Shown here: in pieces, positions 45,114 through 54,870 of the stretch
Numbering within the stretch: the first letter of the stretch is position 1
Layout: the number at the start of each line of letters is the position of its first letter
From: CAVVZJ01 sp963752755
GTDB lineage: Bacteria; Planctomycetota; Planctomycetia; Isosphaerales; Isosphaeraceae
Assembly: GCA_963752755.1 (NCBI GenBank)
Contig: CAVVZJ010000022.1
Span: 1 to 64,000 of the forward strand
Direction: 5' to 3'
Length of the DNA stretch: 64,000 nucleotides
The notes under the pieces: model-generated
What the model was told of the DNA's origin: nothing
The model's database searches: none
The model's input: the letters and a program-made list of their open reading frames with translations, nothing else
Program-made: the position numbers and the translations under genes

Positions 45114-45949
45114 TTGGAAACCGCCGAACCGCCCCGCCCCGGTCGCCTGGAGGGCCTCGCATGCCTGATCGTGGGCGGGACCGGCGGGATCGGCCTGGCC
45201 GCGTCGCGACGGTTCCTCGCTGAAGGAGCCCGGCTCGTCGTGGCTGGTGAGCCGGCCGCCGCCGGGATTGTCGATCGCGAGGGCCTGGCCCGCCTGGGTC
45301 CGATCCACGAGCGGGTCGTCGATCTCACGAGCGAATCGAGCGTGATGGAACTCTTCGCGGCGTCTAGCGATGCGCTGGGGGGCGACTCGACATCCTTCTT
45401 CACATCGCCGGGATCAGTGGTCGCCGGTTCGGGGACGGGCCCCTGCACGAGTGCCGCGTCGAGGGTTGGGAGCGGGTGCTGGAGGTCAATGCCCGGGGCG
45501 TCTTCCTGAGCAACCGCGAGGCCGTGAGGATCATGCTCGGTCAGCCGCGGGACCGGAATGGCTTGCGGGGCTCGGTGGTCAACGTCGGCTCGGTGGTCGA
45601 TCGCTCGCCATCGCCCTGGCACTTCGGGACGTATGCCTACGCCGCGAGCAAAGGGGCCGTCCGAGCGATGACCCGCGCCGCCGCGTCGCGGTATGCGACG
45701 GAGTCGATCCGGTTCAACCTGCTCGAACCGGGACTGATCGACACGCCAATGGCTCAGCGGGCCGTCCAGGACACCGGCCTGAGGCCCTACATCGTCAGCA
45801 AGCAACCGCTCGCGAGCGGCCCCCTCGCGGCCTCCGACGTGGCCGAGGCGGCCCTCGCCCTCGTCGAGCCGGTCTCACGATTCGTCACGGGCGCCGTGCT
45901 GACCGTGGACGGAGGCTGGTCCGTGAGCGAGGGGCAACGGGGTGAGTAA
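45114..45949 (+). CDS. Short-chain dehydrogenase/reductase, one frameshift
   Basis: TTG 45114, nine bases after GGGAGG, gives LETAEPPRPGRLEGLACLIVGGTGGIGLAASRRFLAEGARLVV with the TGxxxGIG nucleotide site. Near 45390 one base is missing; the other frame goes on as ILLHIAGISG, VNARGVFLSNREAV, NVGSVVDRSPSPWHFGTYAYAASKGAV (catalytic Ser, Tyr and Lys: YxxSK) and PGLIDTPMAQ, ending in TGAVLTVDGGWSV. About 278 residues, normal for a classical NAD(P)-dependent SDR. It lies 25 bases behind ridA and 18 ahead of the SIS gene. The substrate may be a sugar or an amino-sugar alcohol. Confidence 0.85.
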
Positions 45950-45967
45950 GGCCAAAAACCAACGACC

Positions 45968-46759
45968 ATGAACGAGAACTCCACTTCTCAGGACGTGCTG
46001 ACGACTTACCTGTCCGCCGTCCGGCGTGCGCTCGACGGCATCGAGGCGAGCCAGCTCGAGCCGATCCGCCGTGCGGCGGATCGCTTCGCGACGACGATCC
46101 ATCGCGGTCGGCTCGTGCACGTCTTTGGCACCGGCCACTCGCGGATGGCGGTCGAGGAGGTCTTCCCGCGGTACGGCTCATTCCCGGGCTTCCACCCGAT
46201 CGTCGAGCTGTCGATGACGTATCACAACCCGGTCGTGGGCGCAAACGGGCAGCGACAGGCGATGTTCCTGGAGAACGTCCAGGGGTTTGGCCCGGTGCTC
46301 TGGAGGAACTTCGCCACCAGCCCCGTTGATAGCCTGCTCGCGATCTCAACCAGCGGCTGCAATGCCGTGACGGTCGACGTGGCGATTGAGGCGAAGCGGC
46401 TCGGGATGTTCGTCGTGGCCCTGACCGCACTCGCTCATAGCCGTGCCTCGACGTCGAAGCATGCGAGCGGAAAGCGGCTTCACGAGGTGGCCGACCTGGT
46501 TCTCGACCAGCAGGCCCCGGCGGGCGACGCGGTCGTCTGGATCGCCGGTCTGGAGACCCCCGTGGCGCCGGTTTCCAGCGTCACCAGTTGTACGATGGTC
46601 AACCTGCTGAAGGCCGAGGTCGCCCGGCGATTGACCGAGATCGGCGCAGCCCCGAGCGTCCTGACCGCCGCCTGTCACCTCGGCGCAGAGCGAGCCGCGA
46701 CTCTGTTCGAACAGACGTATGATGAATACCGCCGGCGCGTTGGCGTGCTCTATCGTTGA
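45968..46759 (+). CDS. SIS-domain protein (UPF0309-like sugar isomerase)
   Basis: 263 residues from ATG 45968. The SIS core is visible as LVHVFGTGHSRMAVEEVFPRYG, VDSLLAISTSGCNAVTVDVAIEAKRLGMFVVALTA and HEVADLVLDQQAPAGDAVV. Members of this group bind phosphosugars and often work with N-acetylmuramic or amino-sugar catabolism. The protein is complete and has the usual length. Co-transcription with the RidA and SDR genes suggests breakdown or recycling of an amino sugar, which is inference from context. Confidence 0.87.
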   Translation: MNENSTSQDVLTTYLSAVRRALDGIEASQLEPIRRAADRFATTIHRGRLVHVFGTGHSRMAVEEVFPRYGSFPGFHPIVELSMTYHNPVVGANGQRQAMFLENVQGFGPVLWRNFATSPVDSLLAISTSGCNAVTVDVAIEAKRLGMFVVALTALAHSRASTSKHASGKRLHEVADLVLDQQAPAGDAVVWIAGLETPVAPVSSVTSCTMVNLLKAEVARRLTEIGAAPSVLTAACHLGAERAATLFEQTYDEYRRRVGVLYR

Positions 46760-47047
46760 CCCTTTCCCCTCGTCATCGATCCACGGCTCTTCCTGGTTCG
46801 GCGAGTTTTCAGAACACGACACAGGAATCGGGGAACCGGGCCAACGGGGCGAACCTCGGCGATTGCGAAAGCGGCGCGGATTTTGCGGTTTGTTGCGACT
46901 GCCGACTTTCGACCTTCGAAGAGTCAACTGGCCGGACCAGCACCTCCCGGGATGTGTCTTCCCGGGACAGCCACGGGATCAGAGGGCTCGACCCGCGCGC
47001 TCGGGGGTCCCGGCCCGCTCAGGCCCAGCAGCCAAGGAGGCAGTCGA

Positions 47048-47578
47048 ATGCGACAAACCATGCGAGCGACGGCCCTTGTCAGCCTGTTCGCGGTTGCGGC
47101 CCTGGTGGTCGCGGACAGCACGTCCGAGGCGTGCGGCCACCGACGGCGAACGCGAGGCTGTGGCGGCTGCGGTGGCGGCTATGTCGCCACTTGCGGCGGC
47201 TACGGCGGCCACGGCGGCGGTTACGGCGGCCACGGCGGCCACGGCGGCCACGGCGGCGGCTACGGCGGCTACAGCGGCGGCTACGGCGGTGGCGGCTGGA
47301 TGAACTCCGGCGGCTACTACGCCGGCAACATGGGCTTGGGTTCGGGCATGGGCATGGGAGGCTACGGCGTCGGCTCGGCGTACCCCTATGGCGGTGGCTA
47401 CGGCGGTTACGGTGGCTACGCTGGCAACTTCGGCAACGGCTTCGGTTCCGGCTTCGGCCGAGGGGTGGGCGCGTGGTCGAGCAGCATGCTCAACCAGGCT
47501 ACCGGGCTCGGCGGCTTCGGCTATAGCAACTACGGCGGATACCCGGGCGGTTACGGTGGTTCTGGTCCCGGCTATTGA
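47048..47578 (+). CDS. Secreted glycine-rich protein
   Basis: 176 residues from ATG 47048, seven bases after a perfect AAGGAGG. A signal peptide (MRQTMRATALVSLFAVAALVVADSTSEA) is followed by ACGHRRRTRGCGGCGGGYVATCGG, with four Cys, and then about 100 residues of GGYGGHGGG-type repeats with Tyr, ending in a SYNYGGYPGGYGG-like tail. Gly/Tyr-rich secreted proteins may be matrix or adhesive components. The repeats make the DNA a long GGC-rich microsatellite. No family domain is recognisable. Confidence 0.75.
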   Translation: MRQTMRATALVSLFAVAALVVADSTSEACGHRRRTRGCGGCGGGYVATCGGYGGHGGGYGGHGGHGGHGGGYGGYSGGYGGGGWMNSGGYYAGNMGLGSGMGMGGYGVGSAYPYGGGYGGYGGYAGNFGNGFGSGFGRGVGAWSSSMLNQATGLGGFGYSNYGGYPGGYGGSGPGY

Positions 47579-47598
47579 GTCGGAATGGCGGCCGCAGA

Positions 47599-47660
47599 CA
47601 GTCCCGATCGGGTGGACAGGGAAGTCCGCCCTGCTGCCGGAAAGGGTGGTGTCGGGACTG
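47599..47660. terminator. Nested hairpin between convergent genes
   Basis: CAGTCCCGA (47599-47607) pairs with TCGGGACTG (47652-47660), and an inner stem CAGGG/CCCTG forms within the loop. It lies between the convergent stop codons at 47578 and 47665, so it could end both transcripts. There is no T-run. Confidence 0.45.
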
Positions 47661-47664
47661 CGAT

Positions 47665-48438
47665 TCAGGCTCGTCCACGACCGCGGATCTGATCGCGGAG
47701 CTGCGCGGCACGCTCGTAGTCCTCAACCGCAACCGCCTCGTCGAGCTGCTCGCGGAGGGTCTGGCCGACGTCGAAGTTGCGTCGGATCTCGCGTTCGAGA
47801 AGCCGGAGCTGCTCGATGAGCGTCTCGTTGGGGACCTCGTCGGCGCCGAAGTCACGTTCCCAGGCGTGCTGGTGTTCGGTCAGGCGGTCGGCGCCCTCGC
47901 GGATCGCATCGACGGCCTCGTCCGCCTTGCGGCGTTCGAGGGCCAGGGCGGCCGCGGCCTGGGTCCGATGAAAGAGCACGAGACCGCGAAACCGCTCGTG
48001 AGAGGCCACGTAATCTTCATCGTCGCTGTGGCGACGGACGAAGTCCATCAAGGCGAGGGTGTGTTCAGCATCACGGAGCATCCGGTCGTAGCGCTGGAGG
48101 GCCAGCCAGGCCATCCGGCGGTGGTAGAACTGGATGAACTCGCGGTCCACCTCGACAAAGTGCTCGTTCGCCATGATCCACGGACGGGATCGGCCGCGGC
48201 CGGTGGGCTTGAGGCCCCGGCCGGCGGCGCGATGGCGCAAGTAATCAAGGTAGGTCCGAAAGCCGTGGGGACGGACACCGTCAGGACGCCCATCCATCTC
48301 CATCTGGAGCAGGCCGAGTTCCTGGCGGACCTGGAGGACCGTACGGCCGTCGCGGGCGCGGATCTCGCGGGCGATCGTCTCGCCGGGCTCGGGTTCGTAA
48401 GGCCAGCCGTGAAGGGCATCGTCGATGTCGCGTCGCAT
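47665..48438 (-). CDS. UvrB/UvrC-motif protein
   Basis: 257 residues from ATG 48438. A helical body (MRRDIDDALHGWPYEPEPGETIAREIRARDGRTVLQVRQELGLLQMEMDGRPDG...) is followed by a C-terminal UVR motif: TLREQLDEAVAVEDYERAAQLRDQIRG, the helix-hairpin through which UvrB and UvrC contact each other. The N-terminal part resembles the planctomycete protein family in which RTVLQVRQELGLLQMEMDGRPDG is conserved. It may be an adaptor in stress or proteostasis, as in McsA, but no Zn Cys are present. Function uncertain. Confidence 0.75.
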   Translation of the reverse strand: MRRDIDDALHGWPYEPEPGETIAREIRARDGRTVLQVRQELGLLQMEMDGRPDGVRPHGFRTYLDYLRHRAAGRGLKPTGRGRSRPWIMANEHFVEVDREFIQFYHRRMAWLALQRYDRMLRDAEHTLALMDFVRRHSDDEDYVASHERFRGLVLFHRTQAAAALALERRKADEAVDAIREGADRLTEHQHAWERDFGADEVPNETLIEQLRLLEREIRRNFDVGQTLREQLDEAVAVEDYERAAQLRDQIRGRGRA

Positions 48439-48649
48439 CGTGCTGTCCCCCGCCGACGGCCGGGCCTCCGGTTCTCTCGATTCTCCCTCGAAAGGAATTA
48501 TAACGCAAGGCAAGCCGACCGGGCACCTCCGTTGCTTCCCGACCCCAAGGCTCGACCCCAAGCGGCCGTTGACACGCAACCGAAGCCGGCCGATGATGGG
48601 CCGCGATTGACCCCGATGCGACCGGAAGCGCCCCGACGCGAGACCGTTG

Positions 48650-49968
48650 ATGTTCACCAGCGAGCCGCCGTTGACTCAGCGCATCGAGCGCTTGATCGAA
48701 CAGACGCCGATCGTCGATCCCCACACACACCTGCGCTGCGACGAGCCGAATGCTCCTGACCTCGCCGCCTTGATGAACTATCACTGGCTCCAGACCGAGT
48801 TCGCGCTGTCGGGATGCCTCCCGCAGACCTCGACCCGGCCCTGCCTCCCGACGAGCGGGTTCGCCGCGCCTTGCCCTTCCTCCGTCGGATGCGCAACACG
48901 GCGATGTCCTGGTGCTTCTACCGGATCTTGCGCGACCTGTACGACTTCCACGACCCGAACCTCGACGTCGCGAACTACCGGGACGTCCTCGATCGAGTCG
49001 CTACGACGGGACGTGACCCGAACTGGGCGAAGCGCATCCTCAAGGAGCGTTGTCAGATCGAGAAGGTCGTGACCAGCCTCGGCAACAAGAGCGCGGATGA
49101 CTCCCGGAACCCGGACTTTGTGGACTTCATGCTCGACGTCCACTACCTCTTTTGCCCCGGCGTCGCGACCGACCTCACCCCGTTCTTCGCCGGTCGGACC
49201 ACGAAGGCCGAGTATTACGACGCCCTTACGACGATCCTCTCCGGCGAGCGGCCTTCCACGCCCGAACAACTCGATCGGCTCCTGCGAGACTGGCTCGATC
49301 GGACCGTGGAAGGACGCGTCCGCTTCTCGAACACGTTTATCCCGATCGAGCAACGGTTCCACCCTCCCGACCCGTCGGCCGTCGAGACGATTTTGCAACG
49401 GGCCGCAACTGGTCACGACCTGAACGACGATGAGGTCGACGCCCTGGTGTCGGCCGTGACCTGGACCGTGCTCGGGTGGCATCACGATCACCGCAAGGCC
49501 TTCCAGATCGCCGTGGGAGCGGAGTATTTCATCTGCGACGGCAAGAGCATCCCGCGGTTCCAGCCGATCTGGACGACCGAGATGGTCCGAGCCTTCCATC
49601 ATTTCTCCGGAGCCAGGTTCGACGTCATGATGGCGTCTGACGTGCTCACCCACGAGTTGACGGTGGTGACCCGTCAGTTCCCCAATGTTTATACGTCGGG
49701 CTACTGGTGGCACAACTTCTTTCCGGGCACGATCGAGAAGATCGTCGGCTATCGCGTCCAGATGGCCCCGATGACCAAGTTCAGTGGCTTCCTCTGCGAC
49801 GCGTACTATGCCGAATGGACCTACGGCAAGCTCCAGGTGGTAAAGAAGGCGATGGCCGCGGCGATGGCGAGGCTGGTCGAGTCAGGGTTCTTTGAGGAGG
49901 AAGAACTACCGGGCATCTTCCGACAGATCCTTCACGACACGCCCCGCGACCTGTATGAGCTGGGCTGA
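48650..49968 (+). CDS. Uronate isomerase-like metal-dependent protein, one frameshift
   Basis: ATG 48650 begins with RIERLIEQTPIVDPHTHLRCDEPNAPDLAALMNYHWLQTE; HTH is the HxH metal motif of amidohydrolase-like enzymes and PIVDPHTHL is typical of the UxaC family. Near 48806 one base is missing and the other frame continues for about 380 residues: MRNTAMSWCFYRILRDLYDF, FDVMMASDVLTHELTVVTRQFPNVYTSGYWWHNFFPGTIEKIVG, GFLCDAYYAEWTYGKLQVVKK. About 439 residues in total. UxaC interconverts uronates and keto acids; some planctomycete relatives are annotated as glucuronate isomerase. I judge the family likely and the substrate open. Confidence 0.75.
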
Positions 49969-49999
49969 GGGTGTCCCGCGGGGAAGCACGAGACATCCG

Positions 50000-50692
50000 A
50001 TGAACCCGCGCCCCTGCGTCTCGGTTGTCATCCCGACACTGAACGAGGCCGCCGCCATCGGCCCTTGCCTGGAGCGTCTGGCCCGTCAGGCCGCGGACGA
50101 GGTGATCGTCGCGGACGCGGCAAGCCCCGACGGTACCGCCTCACTGGCCGCGAAGCGCGGGGTACGGGTCGTGACTTCGCCGAGGGGACGAGGCGTGCAA
50201 CAGAACCGTGGCGCGGAGTTGGCCAACGGGGATGTCCTGCTTTTCCTTCACGCGGATTGCGAACTGGAAGACGGTGCCCTCGATTGCTTGCGCCGCTTCG
50301 TAAGCCGCAACCCCCGCGTGCCGGGGGGGTGCTTCCGGATGCGGGTGGACGGGCGGGAGTGGACATTCCGTACCATCGACGCCACGGCGCACCTGCGGGC
50401 GGGCGTTCTGGGTGTACCTTACGGCGACCAGGGAATCTTCGTAACACGCTGGGCTTTCGAGCGCGTCCGGGGATTCCCCGAGGTCGCCTTGATGGAGGAT
50501 GTGCACCTGGCGCTGCGTCTTCGAAAGCTCGGGAGGTTGGCTTTGCTCTCGAAGCAGATCGTCGTCTCGCCAAGACGCTGGCGCAAACAAGGGATTTTCC
50601 TCCAGACCCTCCGGAACTGGATGCTGACGGCGGCGGCGGCGGTGGGGGTGAGGATGGAGTTCCTGGCGAGGTTCTATCCGGTTATCCGCTGA
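50000..50692 (+). CDS. TIGR04283-type family 2 glycosyltransferase
   Basis: 230 residues from ATG 50000. GT-A motifs: VSVVIPTLNEAAAIGPCLERL, DEVIVADAASPDGTASLAAKRGVRVV, GRGVQQNRGAELANGDVLLFLHADCELEDGAL (DxD-like HADC) and YGDQGIFVTRWAFERVRGFPEVALMEDVHLALRLRKLG. The QQNRG and FLHAD pattern with GDQGIF is that of the rSAM/selenodomain-associated transferase 2 family. No membrane segment except a weak C-terminal one. The neighbours give no pathway. The gene is separated by 31 bases from the uronate isomerase-like gene and may be co-transcribed. Confidence 0.85.
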   Translation: MNPRPCVSVVIPTLNEAAAIGPCLERLARQAADEVIVADAASPDGTASLAAKRGVRVVTSPRGRGVQQNRGAELANGDVLLFLHADCELEDGALDCLRRFVSRNPRVPGGCFRMRVDGREWTFRTIDATAHLRAGVLGVPYGDQGIFVTRWAFERVRGFPEVALMEDVHLALRLRKLGRLALLSKQIVVSPRRWRKQGIFLQTLRNWMLTAAAAVGVRMEFLARFYPVIR

Positions 50693-50786
50693 GTCGGATG
50701 GGCGTGGTACGGGTCCCGGAGTCCTGCCAAGCGGACTCCGAGCCCACGAAATCGTGCTGGGCCTGGCTTCGCGACCAGGAGCCCGA

Positions 50787-52796
50787 TCACGGCCTTCGAT
50801 ACGACGAGTATTCAAGCATCTGCTTTTCCAGGTCTTGTGGATAAGAGATTTTCACGTCGGTGATCGTGCCTCCCTCGTCGCGGACCGGTTCGAGCCGGGG
50901 CATCACGAAGCCGGTGTAGGAGGGCAGGTCGAGCGTCGCCACGCGGGCGACGACCTCGTCGCGAAGCTTCGGATCGAAGTGGATGCCGAAGGACTCGAAA
51001 AGCGATTTCGCCGCGTCGTAGTCTCCCTCGGACTTGATCCGCTGAACCTCGGCGAGGAGCCGGCCGACCCCCTCGTGGAAGGCGTCGGGATCAACGAGGA
51101 CGAGGTAGGTTTTACCGTCGCGGTGGCGTTCCTCGATGGCCTTCGAGTGGTCCATCAGCCAGCGAACGATCATCTGACGGTTGCGCATGTGGTCTTCTTC
51201 AAGCTGGGCCCCCTCACGAACGCGGCGGAGCTGGACCAGGCCTCCGTTGCGGATGTAGCCCTCATACGCCGAGCGGGCCATTTCGGGCTGGTCGGCGGCG
51301 GCGATCAGTCCCAGTTCCGCGAGCTTGGGGTGGGGCATGTAGTACAGTGCGACGAGGTCGGCGCGACCTTCTTCGAGGGCGGAATAGAACTCCTTGATCG
51401 AGTCCTGCGGCTGGCCTTCGAGCTTCTCGGAGAGCCGGCCGGAGGCGTGGCCGATGACCTCGTGCATGTTGACGAGCAGATCGGATGAGAGGGCGCTCCA
51501 CTTCTCGGCGCGGGCGGCCTCTTCATCGTTCCAGGCGAATTCCTTGCGGAAGGCGTTGGGGGTGGACTTGTCGTAAGCCTCGATAATGTTCGACAACGAG
51601 ACCGATTTGCTGCCGTGTTCCTCGCGAACCTTCTGGTCATTCGGGAGGTTGATCCCGATGGGCGTGATGGGACCGCAATCACCCGTCTCGATGACGACCT
51701 CAATGGCGTTGGCGGTGATCCCCTGGACGTTCGGCTTTCGGTATTTCGCATCCCAGGGCATGTGATCCTCAAACCACTGCGCCTCGCTCGCAAGTTTCTT
51801 GATGGCCGCGGTCTTCTTCCGGTTGACGAAGTAAACGGCCGATTCCCAGGAGCCCTTGACGCCGCGCGGATCCATGTAAACCTCGATAAATCCATTGATC
51901 GTATCGACGGAAGCCTCCTTGTCCTCGACCCACGCGATATCGTAAGCGATGCGGTCCTCGGTGGCCCCGGTGCGATAGAAGCGGATGAGGGCCTTCAAGA
52001 CCTTGGCCGTCGGCTGGGGCGCCGAGAGGGCGGCGGATTCGAGGTGACGAATGATGTGTGCGATCTCCTCGGAGTAGCGATCGCCGATACGATATGGCTC
52101 CTCGACGAGCCGGCCATCCCGCTTGACCAGCCTGGAGTTGAGTGGGAACCGCTCGGTAAAGCCCTTGAGGTCGTCCATCGTCATGCCGACATACAGGTTG
52201 TTCGCGCTTGATGCCAGGATGTCCTTGCCCCGGCCAGGGGTCTTGTTGGTGACGATGGGATCGAAGTCCGGGTCGAAGAACATCGGCTGGAGACGCTTCA
52301 AAAGGTCGTCGAGCGACTCGCCTGGTTTGGTGGGGAACTTCGCCCCCGATCCGGCGGCGGCGTGGGCCGCACGGGATAACTCCTCGGGCGTGCATTGGAG
52401 GACGAACTTGCGCGCGGTCAGGTTGTTGAAGGGGCCGCTATTGATCCAGAAAAGCTTGGTATAGCGAAGAATCTCGTTGATCGTTTTGGGATCGACCTCG
52501 TCATCGTGGGTGACGATGGCTTCAAGGAGGTCGCGCATCGCCAGCGAGTGAGCGTAGCGCTGGTCGTAGTAGATGTCACGACCGGCGATGGCGGCGCGGT
52601 AGAGATGCCACGTCAGAAGCTTCTGCTTGAGGGGCAAATCCTCGAAGCCGTCCACGTACACCTGCACGACAGCGGCGTCGTCCACCCGTTCCAGGAGATA
52701 CTTGCGGTCGTCGTCGGGTTCGTCGCCGAGGGTGGGCCGGAATGAGGCGAGGAGGCTCATGGCGAGCCCTGCGAGCAGAATGCGGTCGAGGCGCAT
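50787..52796 (-). CDS. Secreted dipeptidyl-peptidase III-like (M49) metallopeptidase
   Basis: 669 residues from ATG 52796 with a signal peptide (MRLDRILLAGLAMSLLASFRPTLG). The zinc motif HEVIGH (about residue 445) and the second motif EEGRAD (about 474) match the M49 pattern HExxGH...EExRAD of dipeptidyl peptidase III; other conserved blocks are VNMHEVIGHASGRLSEKL and DPDAFHEGVGRLLAEVQRIKSEGD. Eukaryotic DPP III cuts dipeptides from N-termini; this bacterial form should be periplasmic or membrane-bound and probably degrades peptides for uptake. Length is near the family's norm of 700. Confidence 0.88.
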   Translation of the reverse strand: MRLDRILLAGLAMSLLASFRPTLGDEPDDDRKYLLERVDDAAVVQVYVDGFEDLPLKQKLLTWHLYRAAIAGRDIYYDQRYAHSLAMRDLLEAIVTHDDEVDPKTINEILRYTKLFWINSGPFNNLTARKFVLQCTPEELSRAAHAAAGSGAKFPTKPGESLDDLLKRLQPMFFDPDFDPIVTNKTPGRGKDILASSANNLYVGMTMDDLKGFTERFPLNSRLVKRDGRLVEEPYRIGDRYSEEIAHIIRHLESAALSAPQPTAKVLKALIRFYRTGATEDRIAYDIAWVEDKEASVDTINGFIEVYMDPRGVKGSWESAVYFVNRKKTAAIKKLASEAQWFEDHMPWDAKYRKPNVQGITANAIEVVIETGDCGPITPIGINLPNDQKVREEHGSKSVSLSNIIEAYDKSTPNAFRKEFAWNDEEAARAEKWSALSSDLLVNMHEVIGHASGRLSEKLEGQPQDSIKEFYSALEEGRADLVALYYMPHPKLAELGLIAAADQPEMARSAYEGYIRNGGLVQLRRVREGAQLEEDHMRNRQMIVRWLMDHSKAIEERHRDGKTYLVLVDPDAFHEGVGRLLAEVQRIKSEGDYDAAKSLFESFGIHFDPKLRDEVVARVATLDLPSYTGFVMPRLEPVRDEGGTITDVKISYPQDLEKQMLEYSSYRRP

Positions 52797-52997
52797 GGGG
52801 GAGTTCTCCACGGAGTCCCGATGAGGCTTCGATGCCAGGGGCCGTCGCCGCTCGCGCGGCTGGCCGGGAGAGGAGTCGCCATCATAACAGGGGGCCGGGC
52901 CAGCGTCAGAGCCGACTGACCAGGAGCGTCGAGAAGCCCGCGGTCCCGGCGGTGGTTTCCTGAAGGCGCGTCCATCAGCAATCGTCACGACCAAGAA

Positions 52998-53035
52998 CCA
53001 GGCCCCATCCGGCACGCGTGCCGAACGGGGCCTGG
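52998..53035 (-). terminator. Terminator-like hairpin after the leucine-rich-repeat gene
   Basis: CCAGGCCCC (52998-53006) pairs with GGGGCCTGG (53027-53035), with an inner palindrome CGGCACGCGTGCCG. On the minus strand it lies about 73 bases past the stop of the leucine-rich-repeat gene and is followed by TTCTTGG. It separates that gene from the M49 peptidase gene. Confidence 0.6.
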
Positions 53036-53107
53036 CCCTTTGCGGGCGTGTGATCAGGATTGATCTTCGATCCTTCGACCGCGACGTCCGACGACGGAGA
53101 GTGTCGC

Positions 53108-53947
53108 TCAGAGATGGACCTTCACGCCGGCCTCCTTCAAAGAGGGGACCTGCTCCTCCCTGGCGGAGTCGGAAAGCGGGTTATCCTTGAGGTAGAGGCG
53201 AAGGAACGGGGCGATCCGCTGGGAGTCGGAGGCGTCGGCCTTGAGCCAATCGACCAGAGGGGCGAGGTCGCGGATCTGGTTGCGTTCCAGGACGAGCAGG
53301 TTCAGATCAGTCTGCTTGGTCAAGGCAGTGAGGTCGGAAACCTGGTTGTCGCTGAGGTTGAGGGTCATGAGCTTGTTGACCTCGGCGAGCGGAGCGAGGT
53401 CCTCGATCTTGTTGCGAGAAAGGTAGAGCGAAGCGAGTTTCTTCAAGGAAGTGAGCGGGGAGAGGTTGGAAACCTGGTTGCCGGAGGCGTCGAGGGCCGA
53501 GAGAGCGGTGAGTCCGGAGACGGCATCGAGCGAGGTGACCTGGTTGTCGGCGACCACCAGATACTGGAGCTTTTCCAGACCGGCGAGTGGGGCGATGTCG
53601 CAGATCTTGTTGGAGGCGAGGTCGAGTGACTGGAGATTCTTGAGACCGGCAAGGGGCTTGAGGTCCTTGATCTGGTTCTTGGAGAGCCTCAGCAGGGCGA
53701 TGTTGGGGCAATGATCGAGACCGGAGAGGTTGGTTATCTCCTTGCCGGGGGCTTCGAGGATGTAGAGGTCGCGGAGCTTCTCGTCGTTCAGCTCGGTCTT
53801 TTCGTCCACGTGCAAGGCGGCACGGACGGCGGTCTCCAGGTTCTTGTCTGGGAAGTCTGCGGCGGAGGCCGACAGGGCGACGGCCAGAGGGGCCAGCACG
53901 GCCGCGATGGCAAGCGCACCGGGTCGGAGAGAGGCGGAAAGGCTCAT
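53108..53947 (-). CDS. Secreted leucine-rich-repeat protein
   Basis: 279 residues from ATG 53947 (SD GAGGA). A signal peptide (RPGALAIAAVLAPLAVALSASA) is followed by a cap and about eight leucine-rich repeats of the internalin-like 22-residue type (ALLRLSKNQIKDLKPLAGL, SLDLASNKICDIAPLAGLEK, YLVVADNQVTSLDAVSGLTA, TLNLSDNQVSDLTALTK). Such repeats make a curved protein-binding surface. It has no membrane anchor, so it is probably secreted or periplasmic. Binding partner unknown. The gene is followed by a hairpin. Confidence 0.85.
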   Translation of the reverse strand: MSLSASLRPGALAIAAVLAPLAVALSASAADFPDKNLETAVRAALHVDEKTELNDEKLRDLYILEAPGKEITNLSGLDHCPNIALLRLSKNQIKDLKPLAGLKNLQSLDLASNKICDIAPLAGLEKLQYLVVADNQVTSLDAVSGLTALSALDASGNQVSNLSPLTSLKKLASLYLSRNKIEDLAPLAEVNKLMTLNLSDNQVSDLTALTKQTDLNLLVLERNQIRDLAPLVDWLKADASDSQRIAPFLRLYLKDNPLSDSAREEQVPSLKEAGVKVHL

Positions 53948-54070
53948 GGTTGTGGTCCTCGCTGTCAAGTTGGTCACTGGGCCATGGCCAGCGGATCGCG
54001 GGGAATCGGGACAAGGGAGGGATCGCTGGCGGGCAGTTGCTTTCTATTTCGGGAGGCAAGGACGGCCAGG

Positions 54071-54688
54071 TCAAGAGGCGGACGGGATCAGAAAGGACTC
54101 GATGCAGATTCGCGACCAGCTCTCGAAGTGGTCGCGACCCTCCCACAACTCGGCGAGCGGCAGGAAACCCGACTCGGTCAGGCCGGTCTCCCGCGGAGTG
54201 ACCTCCGGGCGCTCCAGTTCGAAGAGATGGACGACGCCCAGGTGGACGCGGCCGACGGGCGTGGCGTCGTCGTTGATCAGGCCGACGAGCCGGATCGCGC
54301 CGGGGCTCGAGATGGTGACTTCCTCGTCGATCTCGCGACGGAGGGCCATCTCGTAGGCATCGCGGGTTGCGCGACCGTCGGCGTCCGCCTCATCGACGTG
54401 GCCCCCCACGCCCAGCGAACGCAGGCGGTGCAATCGCGACTCCCCCTGGGCCGTACCACGCGTGTAGCAGAAGACATGCGAGCCGGCGCGAAAGACGACG
54501 TAAGGGATGATCTGTTTGTAACCGGGGTCGTCCTCGACCTCGAACCGCGGCCGGAACTCGGCCTGGCTGGGTGCAAGCAGGGTGTCCAGGTAGCGCCCAG
54601 CTTCGTCATGAAAACCCTGAAAACGGCCGAGTCGATCCAGGGCCTCTGACGGGACCACCAGGACGCGGCCAGCATGGGTGTGGCTCAC
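54071..54688 (-). CDS. NUDIX hydrolase
   Basis: 205 residues from GTG 54688 (SD CAGGAG). The Nudix box is recognisable, stretched by an insertion: GGHVDEADADGRATRDAYEMALRREIDEEVTI, with the metal-binding REIDEEV core. A following FELERPEVTPRETGLTESGFLPLAEL fits the C-terminal part of Nudix folds. The enzyme hydrolyses nucleoside diphosphates linked to another group; the insertion and the phosphoesterase-like N-terminus (VVPSEALDRLGRFQGF) recall planctomycete and cyanobacterial Nudix proteins of unknown substrate. Confidence 0.8.
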   Translation of the reverse strand: MSHTHAGRVLVVPSEALDRLGRFQGFHDEAGRYLDTLLAPSQAEFRPRFEVEDDPGYKQIIPYVVFRAGSHVFCYTRGTAQGESRLHRLRSLGVGGHVDEADADGRATRDAYEMALRREIDEEVTISSPGAIRLVGLINDDATPVGRVHLGVVHLFELERPEVTPRETGLTESGFLPLAELWEGRDHFESWSRICIESFLIPSAS

Positions 54689-54840
54689 GGACGAACTCCT
54701 GAAACGATCGTTTGGTCACGGCGCGCGGGTTCCCGGGCCAGGTCGCCACCACTTCCACTATCGACGCTGGGATCAGAAAAAGCCCAGCCAATCCTGACGG
54801 CCCCTGGGCTGCGATCAGTGTTGTCAACGCGCAGCACGAA

Positions 54841-54870
54841 ACCCGCCAGGCCGCGAACGGCCAGGCGGGT
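54841..54870 (-). terminator. Hairpin terminator after the PEP-CTERM gene
   Basis: ACCCGCC (54841-54847) and GGCC (54849-54852) pair with GGCC (54859-54862) and GGCGGGT (54864-54870), with one A-A mismatch and a 6-base loop. On the minus strand it is followed by TTTCGTG. It lies about 70 bases after the PEP-CTERM stop. Confidence 0.62.

Noticed and set aside
46760..47047. Short frames ahead of the glycine-rich gene
   Set aside because: They are shadows running into the Gly-rich repeats; none has a ribosome site or conserved motif.
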